Part shown: positions 56,277 through 64,000 of the stretch, piece by piece
Layout of the letters: each line of letters opens with the position of its first letter
Position numbering within the stretch: position 1 is the first letter of the stretch
Position numbers and translations under genes: made by a program
Source: Pseudomonas frederiksbergensis
Lineage (GTDB): Bacteria > Pseudomonadota > Gammaproteobacteria > Pseudomonadales > Pseudomonadaceae
DNA: 64,000 bases
NCBI RefSeq assembly: GCF_001952935.1
Contig: NZ_CP018319.1
Coordinates: 5,228,001 to 5,292,000 of the forward strand
Direction of reading: 5' to 3'
The notes under the pieces: model-generated
Databases searched by the model: none
What the model was told of the DNA's origin: nothing
What the model saw: the letters and a program-made list of their open reading frames with translations, nothing else

Positions 56277-56942
56277 TCAGTAGCGGAACAGTCGCCAGGC
56301 CATCAGCCGGGCGACGGCGACGATCGCCTTGGCAATCAGGTAATACAGCGCCGCGGCGATGGCGAAATATTCAAAGGTGCGGAACGTCTTGACGTTGTAA
56401 TCCTGGGTCACGCCGGTGAGGTCATTGTTCAGCCCGACGATCACCCCCAGCGACGTCATCAACACCGCCCAGACCATCTGGTTACTCAACGGGTAGAACA
56501 CGATCCGCAGCAGCTGCGGGACGATGATCATCCGGTAAGCCTGGAAGGCACTCATGCCCAGCGAACGCGCGGCGCGCACCTGCGTGCCGGGCACCGCCTT
56601 GAGGCCACCGCGAAAGTTTTCCGCCAGGTAACCGGCGTTGTTGAAGGTGATCCCGGCCAGCAGCGCGAACCATGAGCTGACATGCAAACCCAGTGAGCCG
56701 AGGCCGAAGTAGAGGACATAGATCTGGAACAGCGACGGCGTGTTGCGGGCGATCGACACCCAGCCGTTGCCGATGCCGCGCAACAACGGCTGTTTGGCTT
56801 CGCGCATCACCGTCAGGGCCAGGGCGATCAGCACGCCGAAAATCATCGACAGCGCGGCGGTCTCGAAGGTGACCCAGGCGCCGGCCAGCATGTCCGGCAG
56901 GGCGCGCAGGGTCGCGCGCCATTGGAAGGTGTAATCAAACAT
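56277..56942 (-). CDS. Polar amino-acid ABC transporter, permease 1
   Basis: A 221-residue HisQ/GlnP-type permease with about five membrane helices. The EAA loop (about residues 120-150) includes GLKAVPGTQVRAARSLGMSAF, which contacts the ATPase. Its ATG at 56942 lies 8 bases inside the end of the aconitase X gene, so translation is coupled. It forms a heterodimer with the permease at 55616. Confidence 0.9.
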   Translation of the reverse strand: MFDYTFQWRATLRALPDMLAGAWVTFETAALSMIFGVLIALALTVMREAKQPLLRGIGNGWVSIARNTPSLFQIYVLYFGLGSLGLHVSSWFALLAGITFNNAGYLAENFRGGLKAVPGTQVRAARSLGMSAFQAYRMIIVPQLLRIVFYPLSNQMVWAVLMTSLGVIVGLNNDLTGVTQDYNVKTFRTFEYFAIAAALYYLIAKAIVAVARLMAWRLFRY

Positions 56943-58713
56943 GCGCGTGGCTCTCCAGTGAGGCGGCCGATTGCAGCCAGGTCGGCAAACGACCACTGGC
57001 CGTGGCGCTGCAGGCGGCGTCGACACATTCGGCGAGGTTGGCGAAGTGCACCTTGCGGCCCACCAGGCCGGGTGCGTAATGGGCGTATTTGCCCGAGTTG
57101 GTCATCAAGGTTTTGGCGGCCAACGGGATCACCGGCTCGCCGAGCATGCACCAGCAGGTGTCGGTGACCAGTGTCGCGCCGAAGGCTTCGATCACCGCGA
57201 CATGTCCCGCCTCGCGGGCCTGCTCCAGCACCGCACGACCGCAGGTGATGGCGAGCACCACCTCGGGGTGTTTGTGCCGCCCCCGACACAGCCGCGCCAG
57301 ATGCGCGAATTCGCTGAGGGAGAAATGCGGATTGCCTAGAGAGACCACATCCACCCGGTTGTCGTGGGCACTGTTGAGTTCGTGCCAGCTGAGCAGCAAA
57401 TCCTTCAGACGGATTTTTTCCACCGGCACGGGGACATTCGCTTCCAGCACCTGCGCCGGGTCGAGTGCCTCCGGGGTCACCCCGGCGATATGGAACAGCG
57501 GCGCGGCAGAGGTGGTGGCGAAAGCCGCGCCGAAGGCTTTCAAATCGTCCAGGCTCGGCTTGCTATGTTCCAGCCCCAGCACCAGCGGAATTCGACTGCC
57601 GGCCAGGGCACCGATGTGGTAACCAAGCAGCGGATAGAAGGCATCGTCCAGTTCAGCTAAAACCGGCAATTCGATTTGCAGACTCGCTTTACGTTGCGCG
57701 TCCAGATGGCAGCCGATCAGGGGCGCGCGACCGGTCAGGGCGATGCAGATATCCAGGTAATCCGGGTATTTCAGGGTGCGTGCGCCGAGCACGCTATTGG
57801 CATACACCACGGCGTTGGATTCGGCCCAGACGATTTGCTCGCCGGCCTTCGGCGCGCTGTCGAGCAGGTAAGGTGCGCAAGTGAAACTCAGCTGCGCGCC
57901 CATCGCCATGTATGCATCGCCCAAGGCGCTGGCCGGTACGCCGAGTGCCGAATCGATGCCCAACTCGCGCCAACGGCGCTGGTCGACGGAAATCGAATTG
58001 AGGGTGGTCGGCACCCGCACTTTGGCTCCCCACTGCACCAGTTGTTCGGCGAAGCGCAGGCTCGCAGGTCCGGTATAAATGCAGCCGTCGATGTGCGCCT
58101 GGGTGACGTCTACCAGACTGCGCGCACCTTGCAGTTCAGCCATGCGCAAGACGATCTGCATCGCCACTTGCGCGGCTTTGCCATGCTCGCCGTAGAGCAG
58201 CGCCTGATCGTGTTCGGTGAGTTCGATGGCGGTGGTTTTTTCTGCTGTCTGCAACGGACTGTCGAATGCCTGCCAGGCATCGCCCGGCAGGTGTTCGAAC
58301 AAGGTCACCGTTGACGCTTCGACCCGAGCAAAGGCCTTGCCGCGCAAGGTGGCGAAGGCCTCCCGGCCGATGCACAGCACCGGCAGGGAACGCTCGAAAA
58401 TGGTCTGTGCCACAAGCACGCCCAGGGTCAGGATCTCATCGGGTTCGGCCAGCACCAGTGCGGCCGGCGCATGGCCGTTGCTGATCAGTTCCATCAGCAC
58501 ACTGCTGCCGGTGCACGAACCGCGACCACTGGGAATCGCCAGCACCCGGCCGGCCAGATGTTCGCCGCTGAGTGGGTGGTGACGGTCGATGATCTCTCCA
58601 CTAAATGGATCGACCCCGCCCCAGAAGCTCAGCCCGACATCGGCAAACAGCAGGGCGCCTTGGGCGGCGCCGGCGACCAGGCTGCGACCGGTCAGAGAGG
58701 TTGGCCTAGGCAT
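56935..58713 (-). CDS. Aconitase X, cis-3-hydroxyproline dehydratase candidate
   Basis: A 592-residue single-chain aconitase X. The first about 140 residues are the small swivel domain (GRVLAIPSGRGSCTGSSVLMEL), which in other genomes is a separate subunit, and the rest is the large domain with Cys residues for the FeS/metal site (ESNAVVYANSVLGART; LGNPHFSLSEFAHLARL). Fused AcnX proteins in hydroxyproline clusters dehydrate cis-3-hydroxy-L-proline to pyrroline-2-carboxylate. The ATG at 58713 has GAGGTG upstream. It lies between the binding protein and permease genes of the importer, which shows tight functional coupling. Confidence 0.87.
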   Translation of the reverse strand: MPRPTSLTGRSLVAGAAQGALLFADVGLSFWGGVDPFSGEIIDRHHPLSGEHLAGRVLAIPSGRGSCTGSSVLMELISNGHAPAALVLAEPDEILTLGVLVAQTIFERSLPVLCIGREAFATLRGKAFARVEASTVTLFEHLPGDAWQAFDSPLQTAEKTTAIELTEHDQALLYGEHGKAAQVAMQIVLRMAELQGARSLVDVTQAHIDGCIYTGPASLRFAEQLVQWGAKVRVPTTLNSISVDQRRWRELGIDSALGVPASALGDAYMAMGAQLSFTCAPYLLDSAPKAGEQIVWAESNAVVYANSVLGARTLKYPDYLDICIALTGRAPLIGCHLDAQRKASLQIELPVLAELDDAFYPLLGYHIGALAGSRIPLVLGLEHSKPSLDDLKAFGAAFATTSAAPLFHIAGVTPEALDPAQVLEANVPVPVEKIRLKDLLLSWHELNSAHDNRVDVVSLGNPHFSLSEFAHLARLCRGRHKHPEVVLAITCGRAVLEQAREAGHVAVIEAFGATLVTDTCWCMLGEPVIPLAAKTLMTNSGKYAHYAPGLVGRKVHFANLAECVDAACSATASGRLPTWLQSAASLESHAHV

Positions 58714-58723
58714 GCCGGACACC

Positions 58724-59542
58724 TCAGTAATAGACCTTGGGCACGGTCAGGTCGGTGGGTGAAATCTCGGTGCCGACCCATTTGGTGAACAACTCGTTGT
58801 AGCGGCCGCTGCGCACCTGCTGATTGACGAACAGGTTGAGGTAGTTGAGCAGGCCATACTCGTTGCGCTTGGCGCCCAGGGACACGTAGTCGATGGTGTA
58901 TGGCGCGTTACCGGCAATTTTCAGGTTCTTGTATTTGCCCGACTTGATGGTGGCGGCGGCCACGGTGTTGGTGACCACGGTGGCGTCGATGTGGCCCTGG
59001 GCGACCGCCAGCAGCGTGTCGTTCTGCGACTGATAAGCGCGGAAGGTGCCAGTGCCCCAGTTCTTCACGTCTTTTTCCAGGGCGATGGCTTCATAGGTGC
59101 CGCTGGTGTTGCCCAAGGCTTTGCCTTTGATATCGGCGAAGCTGTTGATGCCGGTGTTGTCGCGGGTCAGCACCACCATCTGGAAGGCAAAGTACGGCAC
59201 GGTGAGGCCGACGGTTTTGGCCCGTTCGAGGGTGTCGGAGGTGGACGCGACAATCACGTCGGCGCGCCCGGAGACCAGCGCCGGAATTCGATCGGGGAAG
59301 GGCGTTTCAACCACTTCGGCGTCGACCCCGAGGATTTTCGCCAGGTCGCGGCAGTAATCCACGTCGAAACCGGCCGGGTTGTTACCTTCATCGCGAAAAC
59401 CCATCGGCGGGAAGTCCAGGGTCACGGCACAGCGCAGCTTGCCCGAACCAATAATGTCGTCGAGCTTGTCGGCCTGGGCTGTGGCGATAAAGGACGTACT
59501 GAGAACAGCGCTGAGGGCTACGGCAAATGCGGGGTTTTTCAT
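58724..59542 (-). CDS. ABC transporter periplasmic binding protein
   Basis: A 272-residue solute-binding protein of the polar amino-acid family (SBP type 3). The signal peptide ends at ATAQA-DKLDDIIGSGKLRCAV. The ligand pocket pattern DFPPMGFRDEGNNPAGFDVDYCRDLAKILG and the FPDRIPALVSGRADVIVASTS strand are typical. It captures the cargo for the permeases at 55616 and 56277, most likely hydroxyproline. A strong palindrome lies 45 bases upstream of the start, marking this as an operon head. Confidence 0.92.
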   Translation of the reverse strand: MKNPAFAVALSAVLSTSFIATAQADKLDDIIGSGKLRCAVTLDFPPMGFRDEGNNPAGFDVDYCRDLAKILGVDAEVVETPFPDRIPALVSGRADVIVASTSDTLERAKTVGLTVPYFAFQMVVLTRDNTGINSFADIKGKALGNTSGTYEAIALEKDVKNWGTGTFRAYQSQNDTLLAVAQGHIDATVVTNTVAAATIKSGKYKNLKIAGNAPYTIDYVSLGAKRNEYGLLNYLNLFVNQQVRSGRYNELFTKWVGTEISPTDLTVPKVYY

Positions 59543-59572
59543 AGAGGCCTCGTTGTCGGAAAGTGCTGTTGG

Positions 59573-59602
59573 ATATCGTATTGGGGATTTCGTATACGAT
59601 AT
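59573..59602. promoter_or_regulatory. lhp palindrome with extra half-site, before the binding protein
   Basis: ATTTCGTATACGATAT at 59587-59602 is identical to 53487-53502. A further half-match ATATCGTATT lies at 59573-59582, 14 bp away, so two dimers may bind side by side. The site heads the ABC/aconitase X/dehydratase operon. Confidence 0.72.
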
Positions 59603-59792
59603 GTGATTAGCAATGAGCGTGCCTGTTTCCGAGCTGCGGCGAGAATTATTCGCCAAGCCTTGAGCTAAAGGTCTTACAAGATTGTGGGAGCAGGATGTAG
59701 GAGAAGAACGACTCGGCGGGCCGTATCAGGCGGTGTTACAGAAGGGAGCAATGGGAACGCCGGACGCCCCTTAAAGGAACACTCGCCCGGGC

Positions 59793-60542
59793 TCAGCGAC
59801 GGCTTTCGCGATACTGACTTGGCGCCAGACTGGTCAAGGCGCGGAACTGCCGGCTGAAAGCGCTGTGGTCGGTGTAACCGCAGCGCAGGGCAATCTCGGT
59901 GATGGGCAGGTCGGTGTGCAGCAACAGTCGGGAGCCTTCTTCCAGGCGCGCCTTGTGAATCATCTGTCGTGGGGTGAGCTGGAAAACCCGTTTGCAGTGG
60001 CGCTCCAGTTGCGCCACGGAAAACCCGGCGATCGCTGTCAGTTCGGCGAGGCTGATCGGACGGGCGAAATGGCTGCGGATATGCGCGTCCACCGCTGCGA
60101 GTTTCTGGAAGGCCGGATGGCTGGACTGTGGCGCTTGCAGGTCGCGAGAGATGCCGGCCAGACCGACAATCTGACCTTGCAGGTCACGCAGCGCGAGTTT
60201 GTGGGTCAGGCACCAGACCGGTTGGTTGCCGTAATACAGGTGCAGTTCGAGTTGGTCGGCCAGTTCTCGGCCAGTGGACAGCACCCGCCGATCCTGCTCG
60301 GTGTACAGCGGGCCGAAGCGCTCGGGAAAGACCATGTCGGCGGTGCGCCCGAGCAGCTCGTCACTGTGTTTGAAGCCGCAGCGCCGGGCCAGGGTCTGGT
60401 TGACGAAGGCGTAGCGGGCCTCGCTGTCCTTGATGAAAAACACCACGTCCGACAGGGTATCGAGCAGCGCCGCGATCGGCTGCAGACTGCTCAGCAGGGT
60501 GGGCAGGTCGCAGGGTTTGAAGGTAGTGAGCGAGGCATACAT
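59793..60542 (-). CDS. lhpR: AraC-family regulator with PAS domain, LhpR candidate
   Basis: A 249-residue protein with an N-terminal PAS-like sensor (about 25-125: LDTLSDVVFFIKDSEARYAFVNQTLARRCGFKHSDELLGRT) and a C-terminal AraC double helix-turn-helix (LAELTAIAGFSVAQLERHCKRVFQLTPRQMIHKARL and ITEIALRCGYTDHSAFSRQFRALTSLAPSQYR). A PAS sensor on an AraC head is not the most common form. In P. aeruginosa an AraC-type LhpR controls the same cluster, and position here agrees. The ATG at 60542 lacks a strong ribosome-binding site. Its DNA target is not the palindrome, which looks GntR-like. Confidence 0.82.
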   Translation of the reverse strand: MYASLTTFKPCDLPTLLSSLQPIAALLDTLSDVVFFIKDSEARYAFVNQTLARRCGFKHSDELLGRTADMVFPERFGPLYTEQDRRVLSTGRELADQLELHLYYGNQPVWCLTHKLALRDLQGQIVGLAGISRDLQAPQSSHPAFQKLAAVDAHIRSHFARPISLAELTAIAGFSVAQLERHCKRVFQLTPRQMIHKARLEEGSRLLLHTDLPITEIALRCGYTDHSAFSRQFRALTSLAPSQYRESRR

Positions 60543-60616
60543 GGCGCAGGGCGTCTGAAGGCAATGCCCCGGATCATAAAGACTCGGCGACGGAGCCGAA
60601 AGCCCCGGGCCGGCAT

Positions 60617-61873
60617 TCAGGCCGGTGGGGTGTCGTCCAGGCACAGCAAGGTCTCGATCCGCGCCGGACTGAACGGTGGCCGTGGCGCCGAAGGTTGCCA
60701 GCCGAACAGGTGCTGCAACGCGCCGCCACACACCCGGCCCTGGCAAGCGCCCATGCCGCAGCGACTGGCCAGTTTGGCCTCGCGCCAGCCAGTGTGCCCG
60801 GCGAGCGCTGCGTAAGGCACGTCTTCGCAGCGGCACACCAAGGTGTCGGGTTGTGCCAGCGACTTGAGTTGCGGGTCGAGGGTGAATGCTTTGTTGAGGG
60901 CGTTGGCGAAACCCTGCCAACGTGTACGACGCGGCCACAATGCTCGGGCCGAATCAAGGTCGCCGACGGCGGCGTGGCCAGCGATGGCGCCTTCGACCAA
61001 TGCCAGTTCACTGCCACCGAAACCGGTGCATTCACCCGCCGCGTAATGATCAGCGCGGCGAGTGTTCTGCCAGGCATCGACGGCAATCGCCTGATTTTCA
61101 AGTTCGCAGCCGAGGGCTTGGCCGAGTTGGGTGTTGGGTATCAGGCCGAAGCCACAGGCCAGGCGATCACATTCCAGTTCGACGATTTTTCCTTGCTGTT
61201 GCAGGCGCACAGCTTCCAGCCGCTCATTGCCCAGGGCGGCCAGTACATGGGTCCCGGGACGGTAATGGCGGTCGAACAACGTGACCGATTGCATCAGCTT
61301 GTATGGCCAGCGTGGCAACTGCGCGGCGAAACCGGCGACGGCGACCGCGCTGGCCTGCTCGGCGATGCGCAGCACCCGGGCGCCGTTGTGTTTTGCGGTG
61401 GCGGCGCTGGCCAGCAATAACGGTCCGCTGCCGGCAATCACAATGCGTTCGTCCTGCACCGGCAGCCCGCCCTTGATCAATGCCTGGAGGCCACCCACGC
61501 CAGTCACGCCGGGCAGCGTCCAGCCGGGGAAGGGCAGCAGCAATTCGCGGGCGCCGGTACACAGAATCAGTTTGTCGTAACCGATCAGCCAGCCACGATC
61601 AGCGTCTTCGACCAGCAGTTGTTTCGGCCCGGCGCTGGAAATCACCCGCGTGCCGGAGTGGCGGTAGATGTTGCTGCACGCCTCGAGTTGCTCGCGCATC
61701 TGACGCGCTGTATTCGGCAGGTTGGCCTGAGGGCCATCACGCCAGATTTGCCCGCCCGGCAGCGGGTTGTCATCGAGCAGGACGATGCGCGCACCGCTTG
61801 GCGCTGCGGCGAGCGCAGCGGCCATGCCGGCGGGACCACCGCCGATGATCAGCAGGTCGGCGTATTCGCTCAT
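60617..61873 (-). CDS. lhpE: D-hydroxyproline dehydrogenase, NAD/FAD subunit
   Basis: A 418-residue pyridine-nucleotide-disulfide-type flavoprotein with a C-terminal BFD-like [2Fe-2S] part. GGGPAG is at residues 11-16, the second nucleotide motif lies in IAGSGPLLLASAATA, and four cysteines lie in CRCEDV and CGMGACQGRVCG. With the small ferredoxin-like subunit and the FAD oxidase-type subunit it forms the multi-subunit dehydrogenase that oxidises cis-4-hydroxy-D-proline. It overlaps the ferredoxin gene by 4 bases. Confidence 0.87.
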   Translation of the reverse strand: MSEYADLLIIGGGPAGMAAALAAAPSGARIVLLDDNPLPGGQIWRDGPQANLPNTARQMREQLEACSNIYRHSGTRVISSAGPKQLLVEDADRGWLIGYDKLILCTGARELLLPFPGWTLPGVTGVGGLQALIKGGLPVQDERIVIAGSGPLLLASAATAKHNGARVLRIAEQASAVAVAGFAAQLPRWPYKLMQSVTLFDRHYRPGTHVLAALGNERLEAVRLQQQGKIVELECDRLACGFGLIPNTQLGQALGCELENQAIAVDAWQNTRRADHYAAGECTGFGGSELALVEGAIAGHAAVGDLDSARALWPRRTRWQGFANALNKAFTLDPQLKSLAQPDTLVCRCEDVPYAALAGHTGWREAKLASRCGMGACQGRVCGGALQHLFGWQPSAPRPPFSPARIETLLCLDDTPPA

Positions 61874-62106
61874 GCTTGAGTCTCCACGTGCATGCCGTCA
61901 CGGCACAGCGTCTGACAGGCCAGGCGCCGGCGACCGTCGATGGTCACCCGGCATTCCTGGCAAATGCCCATGCCGCACAGCGGTGCGCGGCGTTGGCCAC
62001 TGACCGAGGTGCGCGCGCAGCCGTCGCCGCTCAGGGCCAGTGCAGCAGCGACGCTGGTGCCTTCGGCGACCCGCAGGGTACGTCCGTCGAGCATCAATTC
62101 AGGCAT
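61870..62106 (-). CDS. lhpF: D-hydroxyproline dehydrogenase, [2Fe-2S] subunit
   Basis: A 78-residue ferredoxin-like subunit. The cluster ligands are seen in APLCGMGICQECRV and RLACQTL, i.e. C-x4-C-x2-C-x11-C spacing as in the soxA/hcnA small subunits. It passes electrons between the two FAD subunits. Its start lies 8 bases inside the end of the upstream gene and its stop overlaps the downstream start, showing tight translational coupling of the three-subunit enzyme. Confidence 0.9.
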   Translation of the reverse strand: MPELMLDGRTLRVAEGTSVAAALALSGDGCARTSVSGQRRAPLCGMGICQECRVTIDGRRRLACQTLCRDGMHVETQA

Positions 62107-63214
62107 AAACGGGCTCCCCGAGAAAACGTTGCGGCAGATACGGTTGCGCGGCCAACGGCGGCGTTTCGTCGAACAGCTGCGCGACCAACAGGTCGGCAGT
62201 GCCGGGTGCGGTCGTCACGCCAAGGCCCTCGTGACCGACCGCCAGCCATAAGCCTTTGCGTTGCGGGTGCTGGCCCACCAGCGGCAAGCCGTCGGGGCTG
62301 GCAGCGCGAAAACCGGTCCAGGCGCGGATACCGTTGAGCTGAGCCAGACCCGGCATGTAATCGGTGGCACGCCGGAGCATTTTCGCCAGCATCCAGCCCT
62401 CGACTTGCGGGTCGGTGGTGCCGAATTGGCGTGAGGCGCCGATGAACAGTTGCCCGGTTGGCCGCGGCTGAATGTTGCAAGCCGTCGAAGGGCCGCTGGC
62501 GTTGTGGGCACTGGTGACGTAACCGAGTTCCACCAGGGTGTGAGTGACCTTGCCGGGGTAGCGGTCGGTGATCAGCAAGTGGCCTTTCTTCGGCTCGATC
62601 GGCAACTCCGGGCACAGCGCGTTGGCCTGGACGCCGTTGGCCAGAATCACCGCTTCGGCGCTTAGCCAGTGACCGTCGTCGAGGCGCACACGGTTGCCAT
62701 CGACTTCGCTGACCCGCGCCCGACGTTGGCTGATGTTCGGTGTGTCGAGCATCCAATTGGCGGTTGCCGGCGCATACAGAATGCCGTCGCCATTGATCAG
62801 CAGGCCGCCTTCCAGACCCTCGCGCAGTTCCGGTTCGCGCTGGTGCAAGGCACTGCTGGAGATCAATTCGCAGGCCACGCCTTGGGCCTGCAAATTCAGG
62901 TATTTACTGTGGGCGACGGCCATTTCTTCGGCATTGGCCGCCAGCCAGAGGGTGCCGTTGCAACGGTAAGCGCAGCCGTCGGGCAGGGCCGGCGCCAGTT
63001 CGCGCCAGCGTTGCAGGGAGTATTGACTGAGGGCCAGTTCGGCCGGGTTGTCGTCCAGGACCAGCAAGTGGCCCATGCCCGCCGCCGTAGCGCCGGGCAG
63101 GCCGGCGTCCAGTACCAGCACGCGCAAGCCGCGTCCCGCCAGCGCCTGGGCACACGCGGCGCCGATGATGCCGGCGCCGATCACGATCACATCGGCCACC
63201 CGGCCCTCGTTCAC
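62099..63214 (-). CDS. lhpB: D-hydroxyproline dehydrogenase, catalytic FAD subunit
   Basis: A 371-residue D-amino-acid-oxidase-like flavoprotein (DadA/ThiO fold). The FAD motif is [17 protein letters not shown] (GAGIIG at residues 13-18), and the C-terminal [17 protein letters not shown] and [19 protein letters not shown] contact the flavin. It oxidises cis-4-hydroxy-D-proline, with the two smaller subunits taking the electrons. It starts with GTG at 63214, overlapping the epimerase stop as GTGA. A longer frame to 63469 runs through the epimerase and is not coding. Confidence 0.88.
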   Translation of the reverse strand: MNEGRVADVIVIGAGIIGAACAQALAGRGLRVLVLDAGLPGATAAGMGHLLVLDDNPAELALSQYSLQRWRELAPALPDGCAYRCNGTLWLAANAEEMAVAHSKYLNLQAQGVACELISSSALHQREPELREGLEGGLLINGDGILYAPATANWMLDTPNISQRRARVSEVDGNRVRLDDGHWLSAEAVILANGVQANALCPELPIEPKKGHLLITDRYPGKVTHTLVELGYVTSAHNASGPSTACNIQPRPTGQLFIGASRQFGTTDPQVEGWMLAKMLRRATDYMPGLAQLNGIRAWTGFRAASPDGLPLVGQHPQRKGLWLAVGHEGLGVTTAPGTADLLVAQLFDETPPLAAQPYLPQRFLGEPVYA

Positions 63215-64000
63215 GGACGAATGCCCCAGGCGAACGGGTCGTCCTGTTCGATGATCAGGCTGGCTTCGGCGCTGATAAAGGCGCGGCCGCGAATGGTCGG
63301 CACAATGCGTTCGCCCTGAAGTTCGTAGGAACCCTCGAATTCGCTGCCGATGACGCTGGCCTGACGCCAGATCTGTCCCGGCTGCAATTTGTCGTCGGCC
63401 GCCAGGCACGCCAGTTTGGCGCTGGTGCCGGTGCCGCAGGGCGAGCGGTCGTAGGCCTTGCCGGGGCAAAGGACGAAGTTGCGGCTGTCGGCCTGCTCGT
63501 CATCGGCGAACAGCTCGACATGGTCGATCAAGCCGCCGTCTTCGCCGCGAATACCCTGAGTTTCCAGTGCTTGCTGCACGGCGAAGGTGTAGGCGGTCAG
63601 CGCATCGAGGTTATCGCCGGCAATATGCAGACCGTGCTCGGCGATCAAGAAGAACCAGTTGCCACCCCAGGCAACATCGCCGGTCACTTGACCGATCCCC
63701 GGCACGTGCAGCGATAGCGCTTTGCGGTAACGGTAGGCCGGCACGTTGCGCACGCTGACCGAATGGTCTTCATGCAGCGTCGCTTGCACCGTGCCCACCG
63801 GGGTTTCGATGCTGTGCACCCCGGGGCCGATCTTGCCCAGATGCGCCAGCGAGGCCACCAGGCCGATGGTGCCGTGGCCGCACATGCCGAGGTAACCGCT
63901 GTTGTTGAAGAAAATCACGCCGGCACAGGCGCTAGGGTCCACCGGCTCACAGAGCAGGGCGCCGACCAGCACATCGCTGCCTCGGGGTTCCAGCACGCAA
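63211..64000 (-). CDS. lhpA: 4-hydroxyproline 2-epimerase, 5' end outside the window
   Basis: The last 262 or so residues of a proline-racemase-family epimerase that turns trans-4-hydroxy-L-proline into cis-4-hydroxy-D-proline. Both catalytic cysteines are present: [11 protein letters not shown] and [12 protein letters not shown]. Coding continues past base 64000, so about 45 N-terminal residues are missing. Gene order epimerase, FAD subunit, FeS subunit, NAD subunit is that of lhpABFE. The GTG at 63996 is not taken as a start. Confidence 0.9.
   Translation of the reverse strand, partial: CVLEPRGSDVLVGALLCEPVDPSACAGVIFFNNSGYLGMCGHGTIGLVASLAHLGKIGPGVHSIETPVGTVQATLHEDHSVSVRNVPAYRYRKALSLHVPGIGQVTGDVAWGGNWFFLIAEHGLHIAGDNLDALTAYTFAVQQALETQGIRGEDGGLIDHVELFADDEQADSRNFVLCPGKAYDRSPCGTGTSAKLACLAADDKLQPGQIWRQASVIGSEFEGSYELQGERIVPTIRGRAFISAEASLIIEQDDPFAWGIRP

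Overview
The window looks like a chromosomal stretch of a fluorescens-group Pseudomonas or close relative. The reasons are high G+C, Pseudomonas-type REP hairpins, tandem Ohr/OhrR genes, a GabP-like permease and a hydroxyproline (lhp) gene cluster in the order I recall from P. aeruginosa. I see no tRNA, rRNA, CRISPR, prophage or insertion sequence. All assignments come from reading the sequence; no search was run.

Layout. (1) 1-3.3 kb: a minus-strand group with a large winged-helix/AAA ATPase regulator, a 71-residue protein and the start of another gene. (2) 3.5-13.9 kb: a catabolic island with an MhpA-type flavin monooxygenase, an old-yellow-enzyme reductase, two TetR repressors with clear palindromic operators, a two-domain extradiol-type dioxygenase, a fumarylacetoacetase-family hydrolase, an acyl-CoA ligase and a FadL-type outer-membrane channel. 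Together they suggest uptake, CoA activation, hydroxylation and meta-type ring cleavage of a hydrophobic aromatic or alicyclic compound; this is the best candidate for an undescribed pathway. (3) 14-20.6 kb: small stress, redox and regulatory genes (DJ-1/PfpI, methyltransferase, Atu4866-like protein, two SDRs, FMN reductase, LysR, AraC). (4) 20.7-26.6 kb: an Aer-like chemoreceptor, a diguanylate cyclase, a GABA-type permease and a frameshifted GlxA-type regulator. (5) 27-34 kb: KatG, then a three-gene envelope operon (sialidase-fold exported protein, membrane protein, LtaS/sulfatase-type membrane enzyme). (6) 34-43.7 kb: GNAT, a TPR/winged-helix regulator with a beta-propeller protein, a CAP protein, an EamA exporter divergent from a MocR regulator, an alpha/beta hydrolase, a transporter coupled to a Tat-exported aldo/keto reductase, and an NTF2-like protein. 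(7) 43.7-47.8 kb: sad with its divergent ptrR-type regulator, then ohrR with two ohr genes.

(8) 47.9-64 kb: an almost complete hydroxyproline catabolic cluster. 4-Hydroxyproline route: epimerase (cut by the window end), three-subunit D-hydroxyproline dehydrogenase, deaminase of the DHDPS family, and alpha-ketoglutarate semialdehyde dehydrogenase. 3-Hydroxyproline route: proline-racemase-family dehydratase, aconitase X, and an Ldh2-type pyrroline-2-carboxylate reductase. Uptake is by an ABC importer and an MHS-type MFS carrier. An AraC regulator with a PAS domain lies inside. Two identical 16-bp FadR/GntR-like palindromes precede the deaminase and the binding-protein gene. Five REP hairpins sit between the genes.

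Regulatory DNA is unusually readable here: paired TetR operators, a 23-bp element before ohrR and both ohr genes, the lhp palindrome, and a 17-bp inverted match between the MocR/EamA intergenic region and the DJ-1 promoter region.
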